Assembly: GCA_036897445.1 (NCBI GenBank)
Contig: JAYMTL010000069.1
Coordinates: forward strand, 1-64,000
Source: Pelargonium tetragonum
Lineage: Eukaryota > Streptophyta > Magnoliopsida > Geraniales > Geraniaceae
Direction: 5' to 3'
DNA: 64,000 nucleotides
Shown here one piece after another: positions 51,274-62,885 of the stretch. The translations under genes were made by a program, and so were the position numbers. Within the stretch, counting starts at the first letter, position 1, and each line of letters starts with the position of its first letter. Under the pieces are notes generated by a model. It searched no databases, was not told the DNA's origin, and saw nothing but the letters and a program-made list of their open reading frames with translations.

Positions 51274-54200
51274 GCAGCTACGAATGGTAAAGAGGGTTTA
51301 TTCTCTACTGAAGCGCTCCCTTTTACAGGGCTGGGATGCTAAGAAGTAAAGCTTGTCTGTTATTGGTATAACTTTTATGTCTCAATTTTTATGAGAAACT
51401 AGCTTACTCAGTTCCCAGATACGCTACTACATAGTTAAACAATCGATAGCATTAGGAGAGGGCACTATATCTCTAGGTGAAAAACTCTTTTAAAACTATA
51501 TTTACTCATTAAGTTTTGTCATCTATGAATTTCTATTTAGAATGGAACAAAAACATAAACTAACGGAAGCTGCTAGGTATCCGCTTTTTTATAAGTCCAA
51601 GGCGCATTCCGGAAAATTGGAGTATTAAGACTTCTCTTAACTAGGATAATCCTGTATATTATATATTTTTGGTTCGCTTTAGAATTCCTGTGAGGGGTTT
51701 CTTCCTTAAGGGACACTAAAAAGTAACGCTATAGAATCTCACTTAGTTTGTACTTTCATATTACAGTAACTCTTTCAAGTAAAACACAATATAGGACTTG
51801 CCCCTTACTCAGGCGCATACTTAAATTTCATATGTATTTATTCCTACTCGCACTTTTTGTACCCCTCTCGCCATTAAACAAGGTCTCGCTATCACTAATT
51901 AATTATAATAGGAGCTGCCCGTATACAAAAAAGGAAATCGTATGTATTACTGTTGGGTTTAGTAGGTGGGTGTAAGTCTATTTAGGATTTGACTATTACT
52001 ACTCTCGTGAGAACAAATGCAGATGCTTCAAAAAAAGGAGTACAAGACTTTTCTGTATGGGTCTTTTTGTAGCGTGCTACCAGAGGGAAGATGGATTTTC
52101 GTGTTATATGTTATAGTACGTTATAGAGGGCTTGGCTAAATTAAATAAGGAGATACTACTGTAATAAAAAAGAAAAAGATTAAGCGTGAAAGGGAAGTAT
52201 ACAATTCCCCCTTTACTATTATATATAAACTCAAAAAGTAGATACTCACAGTTAAAAGACTTGCTTATAAAATTGACATCATATTACAATCTCAGGTTTC
52301 ATAGCTTTTTTCCTTAAACAAACAGGGCCACTATCACTGTTTATTTGCCGAAGGGGGTGAAGTAACCGGCTATATAAATACAAATATAATAAAAAGCCCC
52401 TAATTAAATTCTAATTATTAGATCGGTGTCAAATTTTTATAAGAGTAAGTAACAAAGAGATAACAAAAGTGGGTTTAAGACAAACAAGCTTTTAAGAATA
52501 AACAAACTACACAACCCAAATCACTGGATTCCAACCTCGAAAGCAATAAGTCCTAGATAAATTCTTATAATTATATAAAGGATTGCTCTTTATAGGGTTC
52601 CTGGATAGCTTTTATTTTAGGAGTAGTAATTAATAAAGTGCATAATAAAAAAGGAAAAACTCTAACTAGCAGTAGAAAGGATTATTAATAAGAATTTTGC
52701 TTTTGCGTGTTTTATAAAAATGATAAACTAGGGCAGCACACCACAAATTCCTCGTTCTAACTTGCTTTGCAGCTACCTGATTTGATAAGCCGAACGTTGG
52801 AATCTGCAAAACCTGGGCATCTGCCTATCATATCTAAAAAACTAAATTAATTACATTACCTTTCTTTTTTCCTTTTATCGAGACAAGAAGAGGTTTTAGC
52901 TCCTCCCCTCCAGGGGTACTAAGGCTCTGGATTCTATATAGATACTTTACAAGCTATAGCTAGTGCATCTAGAAGAGAACCTGAATTTCCTTTTTATTGT
53001 GGAATTTTAAAAGAGAGTAGGAAGGGCAGATAATTACATTTAGCAGGGTTTTTCAGCTCCGTCTCACTATAATACAAAAGCCTGCGTCTAACCCAAAAGT
53101 AAGAAATTTCTTGCCAAAGTCGAGCTGGGTTAGCTAATGAAAGTTATGGATGCCCCCTGTTTTAGGGCCCCTATTACAATGGATGCGCGAAAGGAAATAG
53201 GCTTTAAGACTGTAATATATAAATAAAATACCAGTAATGCTTCTTGAAACAGTACTCTCTTGGGGATATCGGCTAATTAGAGTTTAAAAGGGCAAAAAAT
53301 TCCTCCAGCTCTCACAAAAGGGCCCACTTTTTGCTTCTAATCAACCGGGAACTTAATGTATATATACAAGCGGGTTTCCCTAGACTTTTTCAAATGAAAC
53401 GGATTCGTTATCTTTAGTTTTTTTATTGAAAGCTTTTACTTAAAAGTCTAATTTAGAGTCTAAGGTAACTTAGGAAAGACCTTTTAAAGTTTAAGAAAGT
53501 AGGAGCTACAAGGGAATTAAAGTAAATGCGTTTCCTGGGGTTTAATAAAGAAGGTTAGTAGACCCTAGCTAGAACCGGGATTCTTAGAGTCTTTTGGACC
53601 AAGGAAATGAGGTAATAAAAAGTTTAACTAAATAAGAGTTGGATATTTCAGGGTAAATGTAAAATAGGTAAGCTTGCTTACATGGGTTTTTCTTCCATTT
53701 TTCTTTTTTTGGTTTTGAACCTAGTTTTTTTGTTAAAGACAGGACATTGAAAGTCTAGCTTTTTGGAAGTTAGCCTCAAAGGGATTTCCAAGAAAACCCA
53801 GGTATCTTTTAATTTCACAGGAGCCGCCCTATTGCCAAGTCTAGGAGCTCCCTCGGGCAGTATGAAATTTATAGACAAGCTCTCTCAGGATCTAAATTCC
53901 CGACTTAATTATAAATATCAGTACAAAGGGGGCACGATCTCTCTTATCTTTTTTTAAATAAAGAACAGTTGTAGATAGATTTTGTAAACACAGGAGTCCT
54001 ATTTATCACGCAAAGCAGGTTAATGCAGTATCAGCGCCAGCTTTTTTTAGCGCGTCAAGAGACCTGTTCCTGGCTTTAAGTAAGGGGTACCCATATAATG
54101 GAAAGTGGATGGACACTCAAATCTTTCTTTTATGAAAGCCGCAAGTCAAGAATTTTCAAGGGATACTCTACTTATTTTAATAAAAGAAAATAAGCAGCTA

Positions 54201-56573
54201 GCTGAACTAACTTAAGAGTAAGTGCTCATAGAGTATAAATAAAGGAGTTACCCTTTAAGGTTCGTTTATAAGAAATTCTCTCTTACTTAAATTCAGTTAA
54301 AATAGAGTAAGAAGTCTCTCTAATATCAAGCTAAATCCGCACTCATTAATTACCAAGGCTTAAAAGGTCACCTTGTAGAATGAGTTCCTTTAAAAGTTTT
54401 GGGGTTTTTAGGTTTACTCTTAAAGCCTCCCAATTGCCAAACAGGTTCTAGACTCCTTTTGAGGAAGATTTACAAGTCCTACGTAGAAAGCATATATAAT
54501 TGAGAGAACTCCGGCTTTTGAGATACAGGATTCTTCCTTAACCAGGGAGGGGCGCAGCTTGTCCCTAATGTGTAAATCCACCTTTATTGACTCTACCCGA
54601 TTTGAAGCATTTGAGCAAATATAACAGATCTATACTTTTATTACCCTTTTTTAGACATGCGAAGGAACTAGTGAAAAGTTAGACTTTTTGTACCCAGAGT
54701 CTTTATGGGTTTTGGAATTCTAAGAGAGCCCTCTTCCTTATCCTTTAGCCTGGATTAGCTATTGTCCTTATATCAGAAAAAGACTGACTTCCAAAAACTC
54801 GGGTTTAGATAAACCACGATTCCGCTTTTTACTAGATTGGGGGCATCAGTATTAAGAATATAGTAATAGTGGAGCCTAATTAACTTTAATAAGAAACTGA
54901 GAGGGAGCTTCCGGGAGGCTCTAGTAAAAACTTTTCTCCTAATAAGTATGCAGAAGCTCGGAAAGAAAAAGGGGTCTCCTGACGTTCCTTTTAGTTAAAA
55001 AATAGGCACAGCTTTGAGGTGAGAGTAGTGCAGACTTTTGTATCTTAGTAAAATAACATAAACTTTAAACCTATTCTAATTTTGTTGCTTCTCAAAAATG
55101 AAAAGCTTTATTTACTATTATTATTATCTAAGAATCTTCGAAATTCAACGGATAGTGACTTGGGCTTAACTAAGCGGCTTTTAGAATATAGTTTTTGTTG
55201 TATATTAACTTCTTTTTAGAAAGTCCCTGTGTTACAGAGACTGGGTGCCTTCTTTTGGGCTAAATAGTAGTTTGTACTACCCCTTTTCAGGTTACGAGTA
55301 TTTTCAAGCGGGTACAGAAATCCAGGGGTTCTGCTAAAAAGCATTCATTAATTATTTTCTAAGAGTTCCAAAAGGGAAAGGCCCTGGCAGGAGTTCCCTA
55401 TTTTCATATGCATTTTTATTGCTTATATTTTGTAAGCAAGCTTCTCTAACGAGGTTTTTTATAGTATTCTGTCCATTTTATAATGGAACTTTTCGAGATA
55501 TTAGGGGGTGCTCCTTAAATTAAAGAAGTAAATCACTTAGATAGAAGTTTTTAATCAACTAAAGCGGGGTTTAAATAATTTTTCGTTTGTTCAAAAGTTG
55601 GTTTATCAATAAAAATCTCAGGGCTTTTACGTTAGGTAAAAAGATATTTAAGAATACAAAACAGGGTTACATTCGGTACAAATTTTTAGGGCTTTGTACT
55701 GATCAAGTTCCAGGTCATAAACAGGTTCAAAAGGTTTTATAGTTAATTGGTCTAAAAACTTCTCTTATCCTGAGCCAATACGTTACTCTACGGGAGAGGG
55801 GATGCTGTTAAACGGTTAATGAATCTCGTATTTTGCTTATAACTTACCGAGGTCTGTTAAAAATTAAAAACAAGAGGAAATCCTTATTTATACATAACTG
55901 GATCTTCTTTCTCGTACTTTTTATTCTAGACAATTTGCTATACCAAGCCTGCTAGTTAACAACTTCGCATTCTTTTTATTAGAATTTGGCGCCGGATTTC
56001 TAGTTTTAGGCAAAGCTACTCAAAAGTCTTTCTAATTATTTCATGGGGTTCCTTTTTATCTAAACAGGAATCGGTCTACTATACTTGGCAGCTAAAACGT
56101 ATCTAGGACTGGTAAATTTTTAGCAAGCGTCCTTATTTCTCCAAATTAAGGATTTTGAGTAGTAAAGTATAGGAATTCTTAAAAAACAGACTGGATTAAC
56201 TAAAACTAGTAAAAAGTGGGAGCAATTCCATTTCAAACTAGGAGTCCTAAATGCCTTTTCCAGATAGACAAGTAAACAGGAAAATTCATTTGAGGGCCCT
56301 CTAAAATCCAATTTTGTTTGCGGAGGCGCTTGGGTATTGGATTAGTAATGAGTAAGACAAAGGAGGCTTTTGGCATTCTTTCGGGGTTTTCGTACATTTG
56401 AGTTCTCCTGGCTGGGTTTTTACAAGACAAAAGTCTTTTATTATGAAAGGGTAATAGCTCCGGACTTGCTTTCTCCGGCTCCTATAATCCAGATATTCAG
56501 GCATTCCGCGGGCTATTCGCAATGAAATAAAATGTCAAGTAATATCTTTTCGTGAGTTGTAGGTTCAAATACT

Positions 56574-56591
56574 CAATATTACCAATATTAC
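56574..56591. repeat. Perfect 9-bp tandem duplication
   Basis: CAATATTAC occurs twice in tandem, just after a T-loop-like GGTTCAAAT string that has no tRNA around it. Confidence 0.95.
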
Positions 56592-56752
56592 CTGTTTTTA
56601 CTGAAAGGGTCCAATTATTTAAGAGTGAAACTCCTTTTATGTCTTTCTTTGCGGCTTGCTTGTGAATGAAGTAGTCTTTTTCTTAAAAAGTCTGCTCTAT
56701 CATCTAGAGAAAAACTCCAGGTACAAGATGGTTTCATATATCAACAAGGATT

Positions 56753-56770
56753 CTTATCTTACTTATCTTA
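56753..56770. repeat. Perfect 9-bp tandem duplication
   Basis: CTTATCTTA occurs twice in tandem, 162 bp after the previous 9-bp duplication. Confidence 0.95.
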
Positions 56771-59700
56771 AGTTTTAAGTTACCCTTATAGAGTAGGGAT
56801 TCTTTCACAGGGATTCCGACTCAGTACTCTTTATCACGAAACTTCTTTTTTGTAGTTGTATTCCTTTTACTTTGTTTTAGTTTTTAAATACTATCCTTTT
56901 TGGAAAAACTTACATAAAGAGGACCCCCTCTTGTTAATTCCTTAACTCACCTGTTCTTGACTTTACTAAGGCAGTCTTGACTGGTTGTTAAGTTTCTTCC
57001 TCAAGCTACTTTATTAAACTAATTTAAGGAGTTTTGACTTTCACAAACGCTAGGAAAAGGGAACTGCCTGCCAAAAGGTTACCCTAGCTAATAGAGAATT
57101 CCTATTGCCCTATGTAGATTACTAAAGGAGGAAACCTTGTATGTAAGTAAATTGACTCTTCCCGACTATAGTCTTGCGAAGGAGATTCCTGCAGGAAGTA
57201 GTTTTAGATATACCCACTTACACAATAGGAACACAAGGACTTCTTCTTGACCTTGACTTACTTGGCTTAATGTTAATGTCTTAACCCGCATAACTTCCCT
57301 CTTTATACTTTATCGTAGAGCTATACCTTGGTTCTTTGTCTCAGAGTCTTTGTAATACTCTTCATAGATAGAGCCCCCTTTAAGGTCTTGCGAGACCACG
57401 CTTATTCAATAAAAGCTAACAAGGGTATATAAAAGCAAGTATATATCTGCTTATTTCCGTGTGTCTGGATAATAAAGAGTTTAACTCTATAAATTACACC
57501 TCGGGTTCCCTATAGTTAAAGCGAGTTCCTATTTAGTTAAGTATTCTAGATTTTTAGCATCCGTAAAGCTTTGTATTACAGTCTTACAACTAGGGAAGAT
57601 TTGCTAACAATGTAAATTAGAGAAAGGAATCAAGGCGCATTTAATTATGACCCTTTTGCGAGGTGGACTTAGATAGCTAGACTCACGAAAACTTCTTAAT
57701 TCTAGAATATAAGGGAAACCCCTGGGGAATAGACAGAATACGAATAATTACAAAGTATAGGGAAACCTTTTAATACAAATCTCTGCTGATCACATCGTAT
57801 CGCCTACGATTAAACCTAGCCTTCCTCGGTCTTGGTAAGTGCCCTTTTAAGCTTGTAAAACAGGCAGGAACCTTAAATTATCAGTAATGCTTTCTATCTA
57901 GCGAGGCGCAGTAAGTAATACCCAGATGTTTTTATTAAACCCGTGCTGTAGGACATTTTTTTAAGGCACTTTGAGACAATACAAATAGGAGTTTGATACT
58001 CAATTTTATAAACGAAAAATCCGGTATAAACTTTAAGGGTGTGAGTCTGGAAAAGGTCTTAAAAGGTTTATATGGAAGGAAGTTATTACCTAGAATTTTA
58101 CAGAAGGTTCGGTACTCGACAGCCTTTGCCAACGATCAATATCACAGACGGCTTTACTTATTCGTTTGCTAGGAGTATTTGCTCGCTACAGTTAAACCTA
58201 GGGGCTAGGGCTGTCTACGTATTGTTAGGGATTTGTACTTAGGGATGCGGTTCATAAGGAGCTTGCTTTTAAGCTTAAAGTTGGCATAGTCAATATAAAT
58301 GCTTTATACCCTTTTTGGATTTTGGAGTAGAAGCGGCTCAGAAGGCTCACCTAAAATGCTTATTTGTTAAAAGATCCTCACGAAGATTAAGGCATAAATC
58401 TTAAATACCTACAAATTCTTTGATTCTAATAAGTGATATGAAGTACCAGCTGATCTTAACCTGTGTGCTGACTATTCAAAAGTGAGTGCAAAGCTTTGCT
58501 TTTTTGCGTTGCGAAGTCTTGGTTGCTTCTAAGAAGATACTAGGGGAAATTAACAGCGCATTTATACTCCTAAAAACCCGGTTACTATAAAATTGAGTTG
58601 TGAAAAGTGTTTTATTTTATGCCAGGTAAAAGCTTTAGTTTGAGGGGGCAGTAGCTTTCACACACACAGGAAAAGGGAAATTTTGGAAGGATCTTTATTA
58701 TTCCTGGATTTTAGGACAAAACAGAAAAGCGCTAAACAAGGCCTATCTTTACTTTAAGGTTGTTATTTCAGTACTAGGTGGGTTTACTTAAGTATAGGGG
58801 GAGTTGGAGACTACTTTAACTACATTGAAAATACGACCTATACGACGGCACCTTTGAGCCTTTATAATTTGCTCGGTTCCTTTACTAAACTAAAAAGCTT
58901 AGAGGGGCTCCTGTCTAATTTTTTTCTAACTAAAAACTTTAAGGGCTGTACTTTTTATATTTACTGAACATAAGTAATCCTTTGCCTGGATTATTAGACT
59001 CTTTTAGTGAATCTTTAGTAGGAACCCTGTAAATTAACACGCCAGTTTACAAAGTACCCAGCGTGAGATAAGCAACTTAGGATCTCTTTAAAAACTATTT
59101 AGTACTAGGTGTGCAGGCTCTTAAGACCTCTCTTTTAATTAAAAAAATCTTTTTCGAAAAATGCTCGTAGGGATAAAAGTTTTCGTCCAATCCGGACTTG
59201 TAAACTCCACCTGGTGTATGAAGAATGGGAACGCTTCATGATTCTACTCAGGATATCCGCTCTTTCTTTATTCTACTAGTAGAAGAACTCCTGTTTAAAT
59301 TTAAAATGAGTACCCTTTTATCGTTTTAGTTCCAATTTATATAAAATTTAGAAAATGAAAGTTTTCTTAGGTATCCCGTACTCGAACAAGGACAACACAA
59401 GTTTATAGACTTACAAGATATAGATTCTACAACTAAGCAACAAAACCTAGGTTATTTAGAAGTCTACAAGGTTCCCCTTGTAGTTCAGTTCTGTGTTACT
59501 GAAACCCCTTAAGCAAGTATCTCCTTATGGTAAGGTATCAAAACTTTGCACTCTTTGAGACCCACCGGACAAAAGTACGTTAACAATATTAAAATATTAA
59601 GATTAATAGTAAGGACAAGCTTTTCCCTAAAATTCTTAAACTCGGATACAAGTTTCGTTAATTTCATTCAACTACAGTAAATAAACACACAAATTTAATA

Positions 59701-60169
59701 TTAAGAACTGTATATTTTACGTAACTTTTCTATAGTGGAACACCTAATATCCGATAGAAACAACAGAAGTTGCAGCAGGGACCTTGTAATGGATCAATAA
59801 AAGCTCTTGCTATACCTTTAGCCCTAGACATCACTAAACTAAAAAGTGTATTCCTTGAAAAAACCCCAAACGGCGCTCATTTAGGGTACATCTATGAGAC
59901 TAAGTCTCTCACTTCTAAAATACTTGTTAGAGTTGATTTTAGGCCTCTTGTTAATAGTATAACGTCAAAGTAGGAATGGATAAGTGCTCCCAAAATTTGA
60001 TAAGTAAAAACTCTTAATATTATTTAGATACTTTGCGCGCCCTATTAGGTTCTCCAGTAAAAATTAAAGAAAGGGGAATAAGTGCTTTCTTAACTTTAGC
60101 AGCTTAGCTTGTCTTTAATATTTAAATAATACAGTGACATATGGTACTAGCTCCTTGAAGAAGGGGCTT

Positions 60170-60187
60170 CTTAACTTACTTAACTTA
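60170..60187. repeat. Perfect 9-bp tandem duplication
   Basis: CTTAACTTA occurs twice in tandem; part of the 9-bp set. Confidence 0.95.
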
Positions 60188-60839
60188 TCAAAGAAGTAAT
60201 ACTGAAATTTTAATAGGGCAACCACTTGACTTTACTAATGACACGAGGAGAACCCGCGGTGTTCCGTTATACCGTGCTCTAGCTCAAGTAAATTTCGTTT
60301 TTGATGTAGTATAAACAACCCAATTACAAAACCTATTTGTATTTCCTTAATTGAGCCAGACTAGGACTATGCCTTGTTTGGATCAATTAGAGTAACGGAT
60401 TCTTCATAGAAGTTCCCTAAAGGGTCCGCAATAAAAGGAAGGGGCTTTCCTTGTTGTTAGTTTAAAGTGATAAAGCTTTTTTAAGGGGTCGGTATTACAA
60501 AGAGTTATAGCTCAGGATAGGGGTATATCTCTGAAAAGGAATATAAAAGAAGGTTAAGGAGTTGGCTTAGCTAGAATTAGATAGCCCTGGAAAGCAAAAA
60601 AGCTGTTGCTGTAAATTACGGAGGCTATTAACTTAGAAATGTTAAATAAAAAAGATTAAGGACTAAAACCAAAACTACCTTTTGTCAAATTCCTAGGATT
60701 CTAATTCTAGTGACGTAGAACTCCCATCATAAAAAACTTCCTCGTTTTAGTATCTGTATCCCGGTTTTCCTAGCTAGACCTTGATGGCTGTACCCTTAAG
60801 GGAGATACCTTTACTCTTCCTATGAGTCTTCTTCTTACC

Positions 60840-62180
60840 TAGGTCCCCTGGACTTCTTCTAGTTGTAGCTACTGCATTTCCTATTAGTATTCTACAGTAG
60901 AGTATATCTATAACTCTCTTTTTGTGGTTATAGTATATATTAGTAGTTAGACTTATTAGATCTAATGTAAGTAAAGTATAATAGATTGTAATAAGTAGAA
61001 GAGTGTCTTAGTCTCTATCTAAAGGGTCTTGCTCTTGTCTTGTACTCTGTAATTCTTGGCATAGGAGGAGCTTAGTAAGTAGATCTTACTTCCTCCCGAC
61101 TGAAGCACAGCGAGGTAATGCGTAGTATTAGTTTCTTGAGTATATAGATGCACTATAACCCACACTTCTTAATTTGCTTTTGTTTCTGTATTTCTAAGCC
61201 TTAGGGAGAGCCTTATCTATTGGGAGTTTTCTTGTTATTGAAGCTAGATCCGTACTTTTCTTTTAGATTAGAGACTCGATAGTAAGTAAATAGTTAATAA
61301 TAAGTATATAATAGATTCTTGTTATAGATAGATTGTAATTGTATAGGATATTAGTAATAGTAAGAAAGTTCCTTTAGTATATCTTCCTCTTAGCACTTGT
61401 TATTTCTATATAGAGGATTGTAACTTAGTTAGATTGATAATACATTTTACCGACGGGAACGTTAGAGAAGGAGGTTCTAGTTACAAGTATTCATAGGTAT
61501 ACTCACTTACTTTATAACACCAATGACTTCCTTTGCTTTCTTGTTACTTGCTTATTTACATTGCTTTACTTGCTTTGCTAGCTTATATTGTTTTATGGGA
61601 GCTCTCTGTATCATATTTTTAGTAAGAGCAGCAAGAGTAGCTACAGGAGCTGTAAAGAAGAGTAACAGTAGGAGGAGAAGAGGAAGGGTTGTACTGTGCT
61701 TATAGGGGATTCTTCTTATACCTGGAGTTGTGATGTCTTATAGTCGTTACTGTATTCTTATGCTTCTCTTATGGCATATCTTATCTTATAATATAATTGT
61801 ATTAGCAGTTACTTCTTATGTATATAGCAATAGGTAGTCAAAATATAGGTATACAATAGCAGTAGTATATGGGTTGTTCTTTAGTTGTTTAAGATTGTTA
61901 TAGATAATTTAATATTTTGTACTACCTTCTTCAGGGTGTATTGCTCTTGCTTCTGGGTTTATCGCTATTGAGGGGAAGGCTTAATAGTACGTCTATCCTA
62001 CGGAACGAGAGGGAGGTTAACGTATAGAGTATCCAAGATAGTACATTCATACACTATAACAACCATCTGGCTTAGCTTTACTTCTTTTTTCTACTGACTT
62101 TTCTTTCTATTGCTTGATATTGATTTACTTGACTTTGGGAACTGGAGCTGTACCTTTTTCTTATTTCCTTGCTCTAGTGT
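60840..62180. other. T/G-rich segment with extreme CpA/TpG depletion
   Basis: This block reads differently from the rest: many TAG/TAT/AGT words, fewer dispersed GC palindromes, and a T-rich plus strand. In the sampled line 60901-60960 I count T 28, A 18, G 9, C 5. TpA is 14 against ApT 8, and CpA+TpG 2 against ApC+GpT 8. Its longest frame, plus 61523-61705 (60 codons), begins with a hydrophobic Leu/Cys/Phe-rich stretch and ends with an Arg-rich tail; it matches nothing I know and is chance-length. I see no tRNA, rRNA or transposon motif. I infer a block altered by strong C-to-T mutation at CpA, or an insertion of other origin. Confidence 0.5.
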
Positions 62181-62629
62181 AATAAGTTACACGGAATTCT
62201 TTTAAAAATAGGTAAAAGATATTGACAAGAGGTCTCCTCTGATTTTAGCGTTCTCGGGTTAGGTAACAAGTAAAGCGGGGGCTAACTCTCTATCCATCCT
62301 TAGAAGTTAAGTTAGCTTTTCTAGATATATATAATAGAAAGTGGTGTTTATAACTAAAACTAAAAAGGGTAGGTTCCTCTTCAATTTGTATCTAGTTATA
62401 GTATCTAGAAGGGCTTTTACCCTTTGTTTAGCTATTTAACACTAGCTTTTACTATATACTATATATGTATTGAATTGCTCGCTTAAATAAAGAATCAAAT
62501 CCCAGCCAGGCAAAAGGCCTCCCTTCGCACAATAACTATTAATCAGAGTCCGTAGGAGAAGGATAGCTTTAAAGAAAGGTAAAGAAGAAGTAAGCCAAGC
62601 AAGGTCTCTATCCTCCGATAAGAACAACA
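62181..62629. other. Background non-coding spacer between the two special segments
   Basis: Ordinary composition and GC palindromes return here, for example GAGGTCTCCTC near 62230. One short minus frame (62442-62630, 62 codons) is unrecognised. The plus-strand skew changes from T-rich to A-rich across this interval. Confidence 0.5.
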
Positions 62630-62885
62630 TAAGGTAATGTAATTAAAGAATTAAGACTACCCATTAGGACTATCCTATACAACCAATACCCTTAGCCCAT
62701 ACACTCTAAATTGTATATCTATTACTATCTATAAGTAAAGTAACTAATAGAATACATAATGGGAATATACTAAACTAATAACACTATATAACAATACTAA
62801 ATACTAAGAATAGCTATAATAAGACAAGTACCTCTAATACAGGAATACAACAGCTACAGGCTGGCTATAACCCATAACACTAAGG
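62630..62885. other. A/C-rich segment of opposite skew
   Basis: In the sampled line 62761-62820 I count A 31, T 16, C 8, G 5. TpA is 15 against ApT 10, and CpA+TpG 2 against ApC+GpT 7. This is the complementary skew to 60.84-62.18 kb with the same dinucleotide bias, as if the two were related blocks in opposite orientation. I find no exact inverted match between them. Confidence 0.45.

Larger units (their letters stand above)
35506..60783. other. Non-coding stretch, no gene recognised
   Basis: About 25 kb without a recognisable gene. Short open frames occur at plus 35621-35827, minus 44244-44501 (85 codons), minus 48547-48747, plus 51748-51975, overlapping opposite frames at 53678-53957, minus 56120-56522 in three overlapping registers, minus 57935-58132 and plus 59770-59973. 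None is recognised, and stacked frames on both strands argue against any single one. Dispersed GC palindromes continue throughout. Tandem duplications of 8-12 bp cluster at 36-41 kb and 48-60 kb. A 6-bp hairpin (ATCGTA/TACGAT) is at 57794-57810. D-arm-like strings near 41.86 and 47.99 kb were examined and rejected. Confidence 0.7.

Noticed and set aside
53678-53957. Complementary open frames on both strands
   Set aside because: Shadow-frame pattern caused by locally low stop density. Neither translation is recognisable.
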